64,000 bases of DNA from Cyclobacteriaceae bacterium (lineage in GTDB: Bacteria; Bacteroidota; Bacteroidia; Cytophagales; Cyclobacteriaceae), in NCBI GenBank assembly GCA_030584025.1, contig CP129487.1:2480001-2544000 (forward strand), written 5' to 3'. How positions within the stretch are numbered: the first letter of the stretch is position 1; each line of letters opens with the position of its first letter. Shown piece after piece: positions 34,976 to 45,300 of the stretch. A model generated the notes under the pieces. That model ran no database searches. It was not told where the DNA came from and saw only the letters and a program-made list of their open reading frames with translations. The position numbers were made by a program, and so were the translations under genes.

Positions 34976-37029
34976 AGCAGTGTGTCTTCATATCGATTGT
35001 AATGATTTTGCTTACAACTGCACATGCGCAGGAATATCCACGTAAGGAAATCGACCTGGAACGATTAGCCGATGAATTATTTGCCTTTCAGGATCTGGAT
35101 CTGAACTATGAAGACTTGTACGAGAATCTTGCCTTGTTGCTGGCGAATCCATTGAATCTCAACAAAGCAACGGCCGAAGAACTTCGTTTTTTAAATCTAC
35201 TTACTGAAGAACAAGTTCAAAGCTTAATACGCTACCGAACTGAAAATGGCAACTTGCTTTCCGTATATGAACTGCAGGCTGTACCGGGCTTTGATCTGCA
35301 AACCATAAACCGGATTGTTCATTTCTTTACCGTTGATGACCTCTCCCAAAGATTAAGCAGTTCAATTTTCCGAAGAGTAATAGAAGATGGTAGCCATTAC
35401 CTGCTGCTCCGGTATGAGCATACACTCGAAACAAAACGCGGATTTACCGATGAGGTTTCTCCAGAGCAAAAATTTAATGGCGATGAACACAAATTGTACA
35501 TGCGATTTCGATCAAGCCGACCGGACGATTACAGCTTTGGATTTACAGCCGAAAAAGATGCCGGTGAAACACTTCAATGGAATCCATCAAAGAAATACTA
35601 TGGCGCTGATTTCACTTCCATACACGCCCAGGTACTGAACAAAGGAAAAATTAAAAACCTGATACTGGGTGATTACCAGGCCCAATTTGGACAAGGCCTG
35701 ATATTGGGCGGTAACTTTGGATTTGGAAAAGGTGCCGAAACCATTACTACCATTCGAAGAAGCAACCTTGGTTTTACTCCATACACTTCTGTAAATGAAA
35801 TTGGTTACTTACGCGGTGCAGCATTGACCTACCAAATCATACCCCATGTTAACCTCTCAGGATTTTATTCCCGTACATACCGCGATGCCTCCTTGGCTAC
35901 AGACTCAACTGATTTGTCATTTGTTTCAGCTTTTCAAACCACCGGGTTTCACAGAAATACTTCCGAACTCAGTCGCAGAAAATCACTTGGTGAAAGTCAG
36001 CAGGGCGTAGTGATCAACTACAAAAAGAATTTTGTGGATGTTGGGCTTATCTACCACCGGCTTGCCTACGATGTACCCGTTAATCGATCCCCTCAACCTT
36101 ACAACCAGTTTACGTTTTCCGGAGACAAGCTGAATAACGCGGGTGCGTATATCAATTACTCCCGATACAACTTTACATTCTTTGCGGAAGCCGCTAAAAC
36201 GATTCATGGGGGGCTTGGCGTCACCAGTGGATTGTTGGGGAGTCTTACCCCGCAACTGGATGTAGCGTTTCATTACCGAAACTACCAACGAAACTTTCAA
36301 AGTTTGTATTCCAATGCATTTGCCGAAAGTACTGTTCCGCGAAATGAACGCGGCATGTATTGGGGCTGGCGATATCGGTGGAACAGAAAATACAGTTTAA
36401 TGGGCTACATGGATTTCTTTCGATTCCCTTGGTTACAATATCGGAACTACCGACCGGCAGAAGGACATGAGTTTCTGTTGCGATTCAACTATCAGCCATC
36501 GCGAAACATCCTGCTTTTCGTTCAGGCAAGAGAAGAATCAAAATCCAGAAATATTTCAGGTAATGAATCCAACCTATATCTATCAGAAAATGGAATAAAA
36601 AGAAACTATTGGATTGCCTGCGATTACACCGCCAACCAAATGTTGCGTTTGAAAACCCGGGCACAATTCAGCACGTATTCCATCAACAATGAGTTTACTC
36701 GAGGAATGGTATTGTTTCAGGATGTAAACCTGAATTTCGGAAAACTTTCGCTTACAGGTCGTTATGCGTTGTTCGACACTGATAATTTCGATAACCGGCA
36801 ATACGTTTTTGAGGGAGATGTATGGCTGGCGTTTTCCATGCCGGCCCTATCGGGAACAGGCATCCGGAATTACGTGCTCGTTCAGTACGATCTAAGTAAA
36901 AAACTTACTTGCTGGATTCGCTATACCTACCTGCGTTATACCGATCGGGAAGAAATTGGCAGTGGCGTGGATACCCTTGATTCAAATACGCGAAATGATA
37001 TTAAATTGCAGGTACGTTACCGCTTTTAA
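34972..37029 (+). CDS. Helix-hairpin-helix domain plus outer-membrane barrel protein
   Basis: 685 residues. Signal peptide 1-20. A ComEA-type double helix-hairpin-helix unit (about 61-118: NLNKATAEELRFLN, then LLSVYELQAVPGFDLQTINRI) is followed by about 550 residues of beta-strand pattern with aromatic girdles, ending in RYRF. HhH units usually contact DNA backbone, whereas this one should be in the periplasm or at the outer membrane. Related Bacteroidota proteins are commonly annotated simply as HhH proteins. Coupled by ATGA to the smaller barrel protein upstream. Whether it binds DNA is untested. Confidence 0.78.
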   Translation: MKQCVFISIVMILLTTAHAQEYPRKEIDLERLADELFAFQDLDLNYEDLYENLALLLANPLNLNKATAEELRFLNLLTEEQVQSLIRYRTENGNLLSVYELQAVPGFDLQTINRIVHFFTVDDLSQRLSSSIFRRVIEDGSHYLLLRYEHTLETKRGFTDEVSPEQKFNGDEHKLYMRFRSSRPDDYSFGFTAEKDAGETLQWNPSKKYYGADFTSIHAQVLNKGKIKNLILGDYQAQFGQGLILGGNFGFGKGAETITTIRRSNLGFTPYTSVNEIGYLRGAALTYQIIPHVNLSGFYSRTYRDASLATDSTDLSFVSAFQTTGFHRNTSELSRRKSLGESQQGVVINYKKNFVDVGLIYHRLAYDVPVNRSPQPYNQFTFSGDKLNNAGAYINYSRYNFTFFAEAAKTIHGGLGVTSGLLGSLTPQLDVAFHYRNYQRNFQSLYSNAFAESTVPRNERGMYWGWRYRWNRKYSLMGYMDFFRFPWLQYRNYRPAEGHEFLLRFNYQPSRNILLFVQAREESKSRNISGNESNLYLSENGIKRNYWIACDYTANQMLRLKTRAQFSTYSINNEFTRGMVLFQDVNLNFGKLSLTGRYALFDTDNFDNRQYVFEGDVWLAFSMPALSGTGIRNYVLVQYDLSKKLTCWIRYTYLRYTDREEIGSGVDTLDSNTRNDIKLQVRYRF

Positions 37030-37038
37030 CCGCAACCC

Positions 37039-37143
37039 ATGCATGCCGTAAAACAAATAACCCCGGAAGTGCTGCTGATGATGTGCATCGGGGGTATAAT
37101 TTTTATCCTCGTTTTTAAGGCGATTTTCCGCAAAAAACGCTGA
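37039..37143 (+). CDS. 34-residue single-span membrane micro-protein
   Basis: ATG at 37039 to TGA at 37143. After a polar lead MHAVKQITPE, a hydrophobic stretch of about 20 residues (VLLMMCIGGIIFILVFKAIF) forms one membrane helix, and the end RKKR is basic, giving a consistent N-out or N-in anchor topology. It starts 9 bases after the stop of the HhH/barrel gene and may be co-transcribed. No family recognised. The composition is far from random DNA, but the short length keeps confidence moderate. Confidence 0.45.
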   Translation: MHAVKQITPEVLLMMCIGGIIFILVFKAIFRKKR

Positions 37144-37236
37144 TATCCTTACGAATAGATCGCTGAACAACTTCGGCAAAACCAAATAAACGGTTAATTT
37201 CAACACATGGAAATCAAGAAAAATCAACCCGTAAAC

Positions 37237-37962
37237 ATGAAACAATTTATTGCCACATTTCTTATTGCATGCGTAAGCCTTACGGCTGTAGCCCAGGTAA
37301 CCAAAAAACCATTGGAGTTACCCGAATTCAAAGCCATTTATAACAATTCAAACTACACGGTTTACTTAAAGCAGACCAACAAACAGGAAGTAAGCGTTGA
37401 AGCCCTTACTGAAATTTATGAACTCACCAACATCTATGTTGAAGATGGGATACTCATGATCAACATTGATCGCAAACCGGAAAGTCCGAATAAAAGCATT
37501 TGGGCAAAGATTGATGACATTAAGGTGAACCCCACTATGAAACTTTATGTGAGCGTAAGAAATGTGAATGAGCTGCAAGTAAATGGTGCCGGAAAAATCA
37601 TTTCTGAAAATTCATTGGCAGCGCCAACGCTTAACCTGTCGATTGGCGGATCAGGCAGCATGGATTTGGATATTAAAGGAGATCAGGTAAAAGCTGAAGT
37701 GAGCGGTTCAGGCAAAATGGGCATTAAAGGATATGCCTCCAACCTGGAAGGCGTAGTAAGTGGCAGTGGCGCCATCAACGCATTTAATTGCCCGATCGAT
37801 AAAGCCACCATTAAAGTTAGCGGTACAGGCCTTGCCGAACTTAATGTAACCGATACGATTGTCGCTACGGTTGTGGGCAGCGGTGCAGTAAAGCACAAAG
37901 GCAATACCAAAAACGCCACCAAAAAGATTTACGGCTCCGGGTCTGTTGACCGTGCATATTAA
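37237..37962 (+). CDS. DUF2807 (head-GIN-type) secreted protein
   Basis: About 241 residues from the ATG at 37237, whose signal peptide (MKQFIATFLIACVSLTAVAQ) begins at once; an in-frame ATG at 37207 would add ten polar residues. The mature part is a right-handed beta-solenoid with repeated G-S-G turns: NGAGKIIS, GGSGSMDLD, SGSGKMGI, SGSGAINAF, SGTGLAEL, GSGAVKHKG, GSGSVDRAY. DUF2807 proteins are common secreted or surface proteins in Bacteroidota with unknown function. It is followed 8 bases later by the SnoaL-like gene. Confidence 0.88.
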   Translation: MKQFIATFLIACVSLTAVAQVTKKPLELPEFKAIYNNSNYTVYLKQTNKQEVSVEALTEIYELTNIYVEDGILMINIDRKPESPNKSIWAKIDDIKVNPTMKLYVSVRNVNELQVNGAGKIISENSLAAPTLNLSIGGSGSMDLDIKGDQVKAEVSGSGKMGIKGYASNLEGVVSGSGAINAFNCPIDKATIKVSGTGLAELNVTDTIVATVVGSGAVKHKGNTKNATKKIYGSGSVDRAY

Positions 37963-37970
37963 GTCGTGCC

Positions 37971-38393
37971 ATGATCAAAATAATCATCTTGTTTCTTTTG
38001 CCGGTTACGCTCCTTGCGCAGCGTAACCGTGCAGAAGAAAGTGCCATTCGTCAGGTAATGCACAACCAGCAAGAAGCCTGGAACCGTGCAGATATTGAAG
38101 CGTTTATGGAAGGCTACTGGAAATCCGACAGCCTGAAATTCATCGGACGAAATGGCATTACATATGGATGGCAAACCACGTTGGATAATTACAAAAAAAG
38201 TTACCCCACGCCCGAAGCCATGGGTAAACTTACCTTTTCCATTCTTACGCTAGATATCCTTTCTGAAACTTCTGCCTTTATGATCGGGCGTTGGCACCTT
38301 AAGCGCACCAACGATGAGCCGGGCGGACATTTCACCCTGCTTTGGCATAAAATCAATGGAAAATGGGTGATTATAGCCGACCACACCAGTTAA
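37971..38393 (+). CDS. Secreted SnoaL/NTF2-like (DUF4440) protein
   Basis: 140 residues. A short signal peptide (MIKIIILFLLPVTLLAQ) is followed by a single NTF2-like domain: NQQEAWNRADIEAFMEGYW at the N-terminal helix, YPTPEAMGKLTFSILTL in the middle, and the terminal strand NGKWVIIADHTS. The fold forms a cone-shaped pocket; no catalytic residues can be named. Follows DUF2807 by 8 bases, so likely the same transcript. Confidence 0.85.
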   Translation: MIKIIILFLLPVTLLAQRNRAEESAIRQVMHNQQEAWNRADIEAFMEGYWKSDSLKFIGRNGITYGWQTTLDNYKKSYPTPEAMGKLTFSILTLDILSETSAFMIGRWHLKRTNDEPGGHFTLLWHKINGKWVIIADHTS

Positions 38394-38548
38394 GTTTTTA
38401 GCCCCCACATGGAACTTTGAACTATTTTTCTACCTTTACAAGGTTAATTGATCACTCTTTCTTTGAAGCCCTCCATGTTTAACCGCATTTGAGTTTCAGG
38501 CGGAATCATCAGTTACAATTTTAATTATTCACTTTATCAGTAAAACAA

Positions 38549-38863
38549 ATGAACATTTATGTTGCCAACATCCCTTTTAAAGCAACGGAAGCAGAATTGA
38601 AGGGGTTATTCGAAGAGTATGGTGAAGTTAGCTCCGCTAAAATCATCCTCGACAAGTTTACACAACGTAGCCGTGGATTCGGTTTCGTTGAAATGAGCGA
38701 TGACTCAGCCGGTCAGCAAGCCATCTCGTCACTTAACGGTGCCGACTTCATGGGCAAAAACCTGGTGGTTAATGAAGCTCGTCCGCGTACAGACGCACCC
38801 CGTGGCAACCGCGGTGGTGGCGGTGGTGGTTTCAGAAAAAATTTTAATCGCAACGATTACTAA
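38549..38863 (+). CDS. RRM RNA-binding protein (cold-shock type)
   Basis: 104 residues. One RRM domain with RNP2 NIYVANIPF (2-10) and RNP1 SRGFGFVEM, followed by a glycine- and arginine-rich tail (RGNRGGGGGGFRKNF). Such small single-RRM proteins bind single-stranded RNA and are often cold-induced in cyanobacteria and Bacteroidota. A 155-base leader without an ORF precedes it, and a hairpin terminator follows, so it is monocistronic. Confidence 0.92.
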   Translation: MNIYVANIPFKATEAELKGLFEEYGEVSSAKIILDKFTQRSRGFGFVEMSDDSAGQQAISSLNGADFMGKNLVVNEARPRTDAPRGNRGGGGGGFRKNFNRNDY

Positions 38864-38885
38864 TATTTTCAGATACACAAGTACC

Positions 38886-38913
38886 AAGCCCTGATGAAAG
38901 TTGGGGCTTTTTT
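38886..38913 (+). terminator. Intrinsic terminator after the RRM gene
   Basis: Stem AAGCCC/GGGCTT around a 12-base loop, followed by TTTT. Lies 23 bases after the RRM stop and just before the convergent aldehyde dehydrogenase end. Confidence 0.65.
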
Positions 38914-38919
38914 ATTACC

Positions 38920-40422
38920 CTACTTTTTCCAGGCGCCATTATACAAGCGCCAGATGTTTAGCGGATTATTTTCTTTTAACTCCTCAGGCAATAAAACTTC
39001 CGGGCAATTTTGAAAAGCCACCGGTCGTGCGAAGCGTTTAATCGCATCTGTTCCCACCGCAGTAAACCGCGAATCCGTTGTTGCCGGAAAAGGACCGCCA
39101 TGTTGCATGGCCGGGCAAACCTCAACGCCTGTTGGCACACCATTTATAATTACCCGCCCAGCTTTTTCAACCAATGTGCGAAAGCAATTTTGGTATTCCT
39201 TCAATTCTGACTCCTCACCAATCAAGCTAGCCGTTAATTGTCCATGAAGTTTGGAAATTACTGCGTGAAGTTCATGTCGATCGGCACAACGGATCAACAA
39301 CGAAAACGGACCGAATACTTCTTCAGCCAAAAGTGGATTATTCATAAATGTTGATCCTGTTGCTGATGCAACAATCGCTTTGCCCTGGCGCTTACCTGCA
39401 TTGCCTTGTGCCTCTGCTTCCACTGTAACGCCCTTTTGTGTAAGCGCCTGCTTTAGTTTTTGTGAATAATTTTCAGCAATACCTTCATGTAGCATCGTTT
39501 CAGGTTGTTGCTCAGTAATTTTCACGGCCAACGCTTTCACAAAATCAGTTAATCCTTCATGCTCAATCGCAATAACCAATCCGGGGTTGGTACAAAACTG
39601 ACCAACACCCGTAGTCATAGATGTTGCCAGCTTTGCAGCAGCATCCGCGTAATTTCTCCTTAAACTTTCCGGCAAGAGAATTACCGGGTTAATGCTACTC
39701 ATCTCGGCAAAAACAGGTATAGGTTCCTGACGTTGGTTGGCTAAATCAAATAATGCCTTACCTCCTGCATACGAACCAGTAAACCCTACTGCCTTGGTTA
39801 AGGGATGTTTTACCAATGTCTGCCCAACTTCAAAGCTTGCGCCATGTACATGTTGAAATACACCTTTGGGGATCCCATTTGCTTTTGCCGCCCTTTCTAT
39901 TGCATCAGCAACCAGTTGCGAAGTTTTTGCATGAGCCGGATGTGCTTTTACAATTACGGTACAACCGGCAGCCAATGCGGATGCGGTATCCCCTCCTGCT
40001 GTAGAATACGCCAATGGAAAATTGGCCGCCCCAAAAACTACAACCGGACCAAGCGGCACAAGCATCTTGCGCAGATCAGGCTTAGGCACCGGTGCACGAT
40101 CAGGTTTAGCCGTATCAATACGGGCTTCCACCCATGAACCTTCTTCAATGTAATCCGCAAACATGTTCAGATGGCCGGTGGTGCGTCCTCGTTCTGCCAC
40201 GATGCGCGCCTCGGGCAAAGCCGTTTCTTCCATTGCGGTTTTTACCAGTTCTTGCCCGAGGCTTTCAATTTCCTTTGCTATAGCACTAAGAAAAGTTGCA
40301 CGTTTTGTTGCAGAGAGATTTCTATAGGATTGAAATGCGAAATGCGATTCGCGTAATGCGGTATCAATTTCATCCACAGAAGCGTCTTTGAACATGCTGT
40401 TAGGGTTTAATTTCGTTTGCAC
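38920..40422 (-). CDS. NAD(P)-dependent aldehyde dehydrogenase (ketoglutarate-semialdehyde type)
   Basis: 500 residues. Catalytic Cys277 in TGVGQFCTNPG, general-base Glu240 in PVFAEMSSINP, oxyanion Asn134 in FGAANFPLA and Lys159 in VIVKAHP. The serine-rich SSINPV and Cys context C-T-N-P-G are typical of 2,5-dioxovalerate (alpha-ketoglutarate semialdehyde) dehydrogenases, which oxidise the last aldehyde in pentose/hexuronate breakdown. No other genes of such a pathway are next to it here, so the exact substrate is inference. Confidence 0.88.
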   Translation of the reverse strand: MQTKLNPNSMFKDASVDEIDTALRESHFAFQSYRNLSATKRATFLSAIAKEIESLGQELVKTAMEETALPEARIVAERGRTTGHLNMFADYIEEGSWVEARIDTAKPDRAPVPKPDLRKMLVPLGPVVVFGAANFPLAYSTAGGDTASALAAGCTVIVKAHPAHAKTSQLVADAIERAAKANGIPKGVFQHVHGASFEVGQTLVKHPLTKAVGFTGSYAGGKALFDLANQRQEPIPVFAEMSSINPVILLPESLRRNYADAAAKLATSMTTGVGQFCTNPGLVIAIEHEGLTDFVKALAVKITEQQPETMLHEGIAENYSQKLKQALTQKGVTVEAEAQGNAGKRQGKAIVASATGSTFMNNPLLAEEVFGPFSLLIRCADRHELHAVISKLHGQLTASLIGEESELKEYQNCFRTLVEKAGRVIINGVPTGVEVCPAMQHGGPFPATTDSRFTAVGTDAIKRFARPVAFQNCPEVLLPEELKENNPLNIWRLYNGAWKK

Positions 40423-40521
40423 AAGTTAATAAACATTATCGTTGAGTATTTAATAAATGAAAAGCGGATTGACCTTCTCCCAAAAATTTTGTAAACTTTG
40501 TATTCACCAACACAAAGTCGT

Positions 40522-40980
40522 ATGAGTGTCGTTACCGATGTCGAAAAATGGGGTAATGCGCATCGACCGGGATTTCTGGACATCTTCCGGATTATCCTTG
40601 GCCTCTTCATTACCTACAAAGGTTTGCAATTCATTACCAGCATGGATGAACTGGAAACCACAGCTGCTAGTTTTAATGTATGGTTTGCAGGTGCAACACT
40701 GGCACACTATGTCGTGTTTGCGCACATTTTAGGCGGACCGTTGCTTGCCTTTGGGTTGTTTACCCGTATTGTTTGCGTGATTAATTTACCCGTACTGATT
40801 GGCGCAGTGATTTTTGTGAATTACCCGAAGGGATTCCTGAGTGTAGGTAATCACATGGAATTGGAAATGTCGCTGATTGTATTGGCAGGATTAATTGTCT
40901 TCATCATCTTTGGCGCAGGTAAGTACTCCATTGATGCAAAAAGAAGAAGAGAGGCCGAAGCGGCTATGAGTAGCAGTTAG
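40522..40980 (+). CDS. DoxX-family membrane protein
   Basis: About 152 residues from the ATG at 40522. Four membrane segments, with the family-type start DIFRIILGLFITYKGLQFI, then GPLLAFGLFTRIVCVI and a last helix SLIVLAGLIVFIIFGAG, followed by a basic tail. DoxX relatives have roles linked to quinone or redox chemistry, but most, including this one, are unassigned. The in-frame ATA codon at 40498 is less likely as a start. Divergent from the aldehyde dehydrogenase. Confidence 0.85.
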   Translation: MSVVTDVEKWGNAHRPGFLDIFRIILGLFITYKGLQFITSMDELETTAASFNVWFAGATLAHYVVFAHILGGPLLAFGLFTRIVCVINLPVLIGAVIFVNYPKGFLSVGNHMELEMSLIVLAGLIVFIIFGAGKYSIDAKRRREAEAAMSSS

Positions 40981-40998
40981 ATCTGTACAAGGAATTAT

Positions 40999-42249
40999 TT
41001 ACGCTCGCTTCAATTCAATAATGGTCAGCTCTGGTGGAATGCCCACCCTGCCCGGATAACCGATGTAACCAAAGCCACGGTTTACATAGAGGTATTGATT
41101 ATCTTCCTGGTAGAGACCTGCCCATTGCTTGTATACATACTGCGAAGGGCTCCATTTAAAACCACCGATCTCCACACCAAATTGAAAACCGTGAGTATGA
41201 CCAGCAAACATCACATCAATGTCATCGTAATTTGAACGGACCTGCGCATCCCAGTGGCTAGGATCATGTGACAGCAGAAGTTTCACTGCGGCCTCATCAG
41301 TTTTTGCATGAGCCTGATCTAATTTTCCGTATTTTGCAAACCTGCCAGCGCCCCAGTTTTCAATGCCCAGAATGGCAAGCTTGTCACCATTTTGTTCAAG
41401 CAAACGATTCTCGTTCATCAGCAAATCAAATCCCATTTCCTTATGGGCATCCATCAAATCGCGGAAGTTTTTCTGCTTGGCTCCAGGCGATGACCACGAC
41501 ACGTAATCGCCATAATCATGATTCCCGGTAACAGAATAGATGCCCAGCGGTGCCTTGAGTTTGCTAAACACTGGAACATAATCCTTTACCTCACTGGTTT
41601 GATTGTTCACCAGATCACCAGTAAAGAAAATTAAATCTGGTTTTTCCTTCAAGAACATTTCCACCCCACCCTGCACGGCTGTTTTGCTGAAGAAACTTCC
41701 CGAATGAATATCCGAAAGCTGACCGATACGAATGCCGTCAAACGATTTTGGGAGATTGGGCAGGTATATGGTTCTTCTGCGGATGCGGTAATCGTGCGCA
41801 CCGGAAATAATGCCATACGTCATGGCGGCAAACGGTATGGTGGCTGTAATAACTGCAGCTTTTGCCAGAAATTCTGATCGGGGAATGGTTTCGCCTGTTG
41901 AATTTGTTTCGGCACCTCGCTGAAAGAAAGCCGTTGCCCAACGGATACCGCGTTGTATATCATCCATCAGCAAAAACAATACTCCAAATAACTTGGAGAA
42001 GTACACCATAAAAATTCCGGTAAGCACCATGTTCCGAAGTTGCGAACCATACTTGTAAGGATCGCCATAGGCATACCACAAAATAGCTATGAACGTGATT
42101 GCTGTGAAAACCCAAAACCCATACCGTGCGAATGCTTTCCAACCGGAAGTCCAGTCTTTGCTAACGGTAAGAACTGCCTGGTAGACATAGAAGTCTACCA
42201 AGGCCAGTACTCCCAATAAAATAAACAACGTCATAAGCTTATACATCAT
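40999..42249 (-). CDS. Membrane-anchored metallophosphoesterase
   Basis: 416 residues. About four N-terminal membrane segments (within 1-150) are followed by a calcineurin-like phosphoesterase domain with the full motif set: QLSDIHSG, FTGDLVNN, VTGNHDYGD, LLSHDP and FAGHTHGFQFG. The metal ligands Asp, His, Asn are all present. Related proteins are called YkuE/YaeI-like and may act on phospholipid heads; substrate unknown. The active site should face the cytoplasm or periplasm, which cannot be decided by eye. It starts 54 bases after the RND stop and is separated from it by a terminator. Confidence 0.9.
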   Translation of the reverse strand: MMYKLMTLFILLGVLALVDFYVYQAVLTVSKDWTSGWKAFARYGFWVFTAITFIAILWYAYGDPYKYGSQLRNMVLTGIFMVYFSKLFGVLFLLMDDIQRGIRWATAFFQRGAETNSTGETIPRSEFLAKAAVITATIPFAAMTYGIISGAHDYRIRRRTIYLPNLPKSFDGIRIGQLSDIHSGSFFSKTAVQGGVEMFLKEKPDLIFFTGDLVNNQTSEVKDYVPVFSKLKAPLGIYSVTGNHDYGDYVSWSSPGAKQKNFRDLMDAHKEMGFDLLMNENRLLEQNGDKLAILGIENWGAGRFAKYGKLDQAHAKTDEAAVKLLLSHDPSHWDAQVRSNYDDIDVMFAGHTHGFQFGVEIGGFKWSPSQYVYKQWAGLYQEDNQYLYVNRGFGYIGYPGRVGIPPELTIIELKRA

Positions 42250-42251
42250 AG

Positions 42252-42284
42252 AAAAAAAGTCGTCTTACAGTAAAGACGACTTTT
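42252..42284 (-). terminator. Intrinsic terminator of the efflux operon
   Basis: Perfect 12-base inverted repeat AAAAGTCGTCTT/AAGACGACTTTT around a 6-base loop, with a seven-T run on the minus strand, 19 bases after the RND permease stop. It separates the efflux operon from the metallophosphoesterase gene. Confidence 0.85.
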
Positions 42285-42302
42285 CTGAAAGTCTAGTGCA
42301 TC

Positions 42303-45300
42303 TTAATGTAACTCTATTGCCTCCTCATCGGTAGTTATGGGTTTGGAGCGAAAGCTCGAAATCCACGACTTTAACCTGTTTACAAGCAGGTATAATACCG
42401 GAACAAGCACTAAAGTAAGAATGGTTCCAAAAATCAACCCGAAGATCATCGTCCAGGATAACGGTCCCCAGAATGCTACGTTATCGCCACCGAAGAAAAT
42501 GTGTGGGTTTAGTTCGGTAAACAGCTTTACAAAATCAATATTGAACCCAACGGCTAATGGAATAAGACCGGCCGTTGCCGCCATAGCCGTTAACAATACA
42601 GGTGTCATACGTGTACGGGCTGCTTCCACAATGGCGGCTTTCAATTCAACACCTTGTTCAATCAACAGGTCGGTAAATTCTACCAACAGGATACCGTTTC
42701 GAACAATGATACCCGAGAGCGCCAACATACCCACACCTGACATTACCACAGAAATCTCCATCTTAAACAATGAAAAGCCGATAAGAATACCAATTACGCT
42801 AAACAGAATTTCGGTCAACACTATAAACGGTTTGCTGGTGGAGTTAAACTGCAGTACCAGAATCATAAACATCAACATGGCGGCAATCGCAAATGCTTTA
42901 CCCATAAAGGCCATGGTTTCGCCCATTTCTTCCTGCTCGCCCGTCATTTTATAAGTAACGTCATCGGTAAACGGATAATCCCTCAGGTATTCTACAATTT
43001 CCTGTACCACTTCGTTGGCGTTGTAATTGTTTAGTACGTTCGATGAAAGCGTAATCACACGTTTCTGGTCAATTCTTCGGATACCTGCATAGCTGTTCGT
43101 ATAATCAACTGTTGCCACAGCAGAAAGCGGAACCTGGCGTACAATGCCGCCTGCACTCATATCGCGGTAAGTGATCGGCAAATTCAATAAGGCATTAATA
43201 TCGTTGCGCTGATGTTCGGTCACCCGCAATTGTATGGGATAATCATCATTATCGTCTCGGAATTTCGATATTTCTACACCATAGATGGCAGTACGCAGTG
43301 CCGCACCGATCTGTCCGGTAGATATGCCTTCGCGGTTAGCTTTTTCACGATCGATGTTGATGACAATCTCGGGCTTATCGCTTTGGAAATCTGACTTCAA
43401 CTCTTCTACTCCACCAATCTGTAACGAATCGAGGTAACGCTTCACATTTTCAGAAGTCGCCACTAAGCTGCTAAAGTTATCGGACGACAATTCGATGTTA
43501 ATGGGCTTACCGGTTGGCGGGCCGTTTTGTTCCTGCGCTACCGTAATTTCTGCACCAATAATACCTTTCACAACCGAGCGAATACTGTCCATATACACGG
43601 CTGTGCTCTGGCCATTACGTTTTGCGAATTCCACAAAGGCCACACTTACCTTACCCAGGTGTGGGAATGATTGTGTGCCTCCGCCCTCAAACGGATCTTC
43701 GCTGGCACCAATGGCTACGTTGCTAATAATGGATTTCACTAACGGGTTCTTTTCGCCCATCACGTTGGTAATGCGGTTCTCAACAATGTGTGTTACCGAG
43801 TCGGTTACACGTTGATCGGTGCCTATCGGCATTCGCACATAAGCGAAGATGAAGTTTGGATCGCTTTGCGGGAAGAAACCCACAGGCGGGTTACGCACCG
43901 AAAAAAACCATACCGAAAGAATAAACAAAAAGAACATGGAGACCAATACCCCGATGGGTCGTTTACCTTCCAGCAACCAGGCAATACGCTTGCTATACCA
44001 ATCTTGTACCTTTGGCCAAAAATCTGTTTGAAAATGACTGATTACCCGTGACAGCACAAAGTGGTACAGCGCATATACCAAGAATAAGAACACGGCAAAG
44101 TTGCCAAGCCCAAACTGCCCGGTGATATACGATACTAGAGCAATAGAGCCCATAACTACCGCGGTAATCTTAAAGCCTCTTGTAAACTTGCTTCCGGAGT
44201 GATCGTGTTCGTGTTTGCTCATAAAATCAACTGCAAACACAGGGTTCATAATATAGGCTACAATCAGTGAAGCCACTAACGCAACAATCAGCGTAACTGG
44301 AAGGTAGATCATAAAGCTGCCCATAATGCCTGGCCAGAAAAGCAGCGGTGTAAAGGGTGCCAGTACAACCAAAGTACCCGATAATACCGGGAGGAAAACT
44401 TCACCAGCGGCTATCTTGGCTGCACGTTTAATCGGCACTTTACCGTTATTGTAAATGCGGTGTGTGTTTTCGATTACCACAATGGCATCGTCAACCACAA
44501 TACCTAACGCCAGCAAAAACGAGAATAACGTCATCATGTTTAGTGTGTAGCCGAAAAACTGATCGATGACAATGAAGGCTATAAAGCTGGAGATCGGTAC
44601 AGAAAGCCCCACAAAGATTGCATTGGTTGCGCCCATGAAGAACATGAGAATAATGGTTACCAGTACAAAGCCGATAATGATGGTGTTGATCAGATCGTGC
44701 AGTGTCATTCGTGTGTTTTCCGACTGATCTGCCGTAATGGTAATATCCACGCCTTCCGGTAAAATATTCGCTTCAAAATCGGCTACGATTTCGTTAATCT
44801 TATCGGCTGCATCAATCAGGTTACGACCGCTGCGCTTCACCACGTTGAGGGTAATTACGTTTTTGCCGTCCAAACGCGCGAAGCTTTCCTGTTCTTTGTG
44901 GCTATCGATTACTTCAGCTACATCGCGCAACCGAATTTTGCCGCCTTTTACAGATGTGATAACCAGATCACCCAACTGCTCGGCTGAGGCAAATTCACCA
45001 TTTACGCCTAATGAGCGTTTCATACCATCAACCGAAATTTGCCCACTGGGGATGATCACGTTCTCATATCCCACCGCGCTTTGAATGTCATCGAGGCTTA
45101 CACCGGCCATCGCCAGCTTATACATATCCACATTGATTTGAATCTCACGATCAAGCGCCCCCACAATATCTACCCGTCTGATTTCTAATAGCGATTCAAT
45201 GCGATCCTGCATGTCTTCGCCATACTGTTTGAGTGTTTCAAGATTAAAATCACCGGCAATGTTGATGTTCATGATCGGCATCTCAGAAATGTCAATGTCA

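Noticed and set aside
42337..42954. 205-residue plus-strand ORF opposite the RND permease
   Set aside because: Serine/asparagine-rich shadow of the permease C-terminus; no start context or family.
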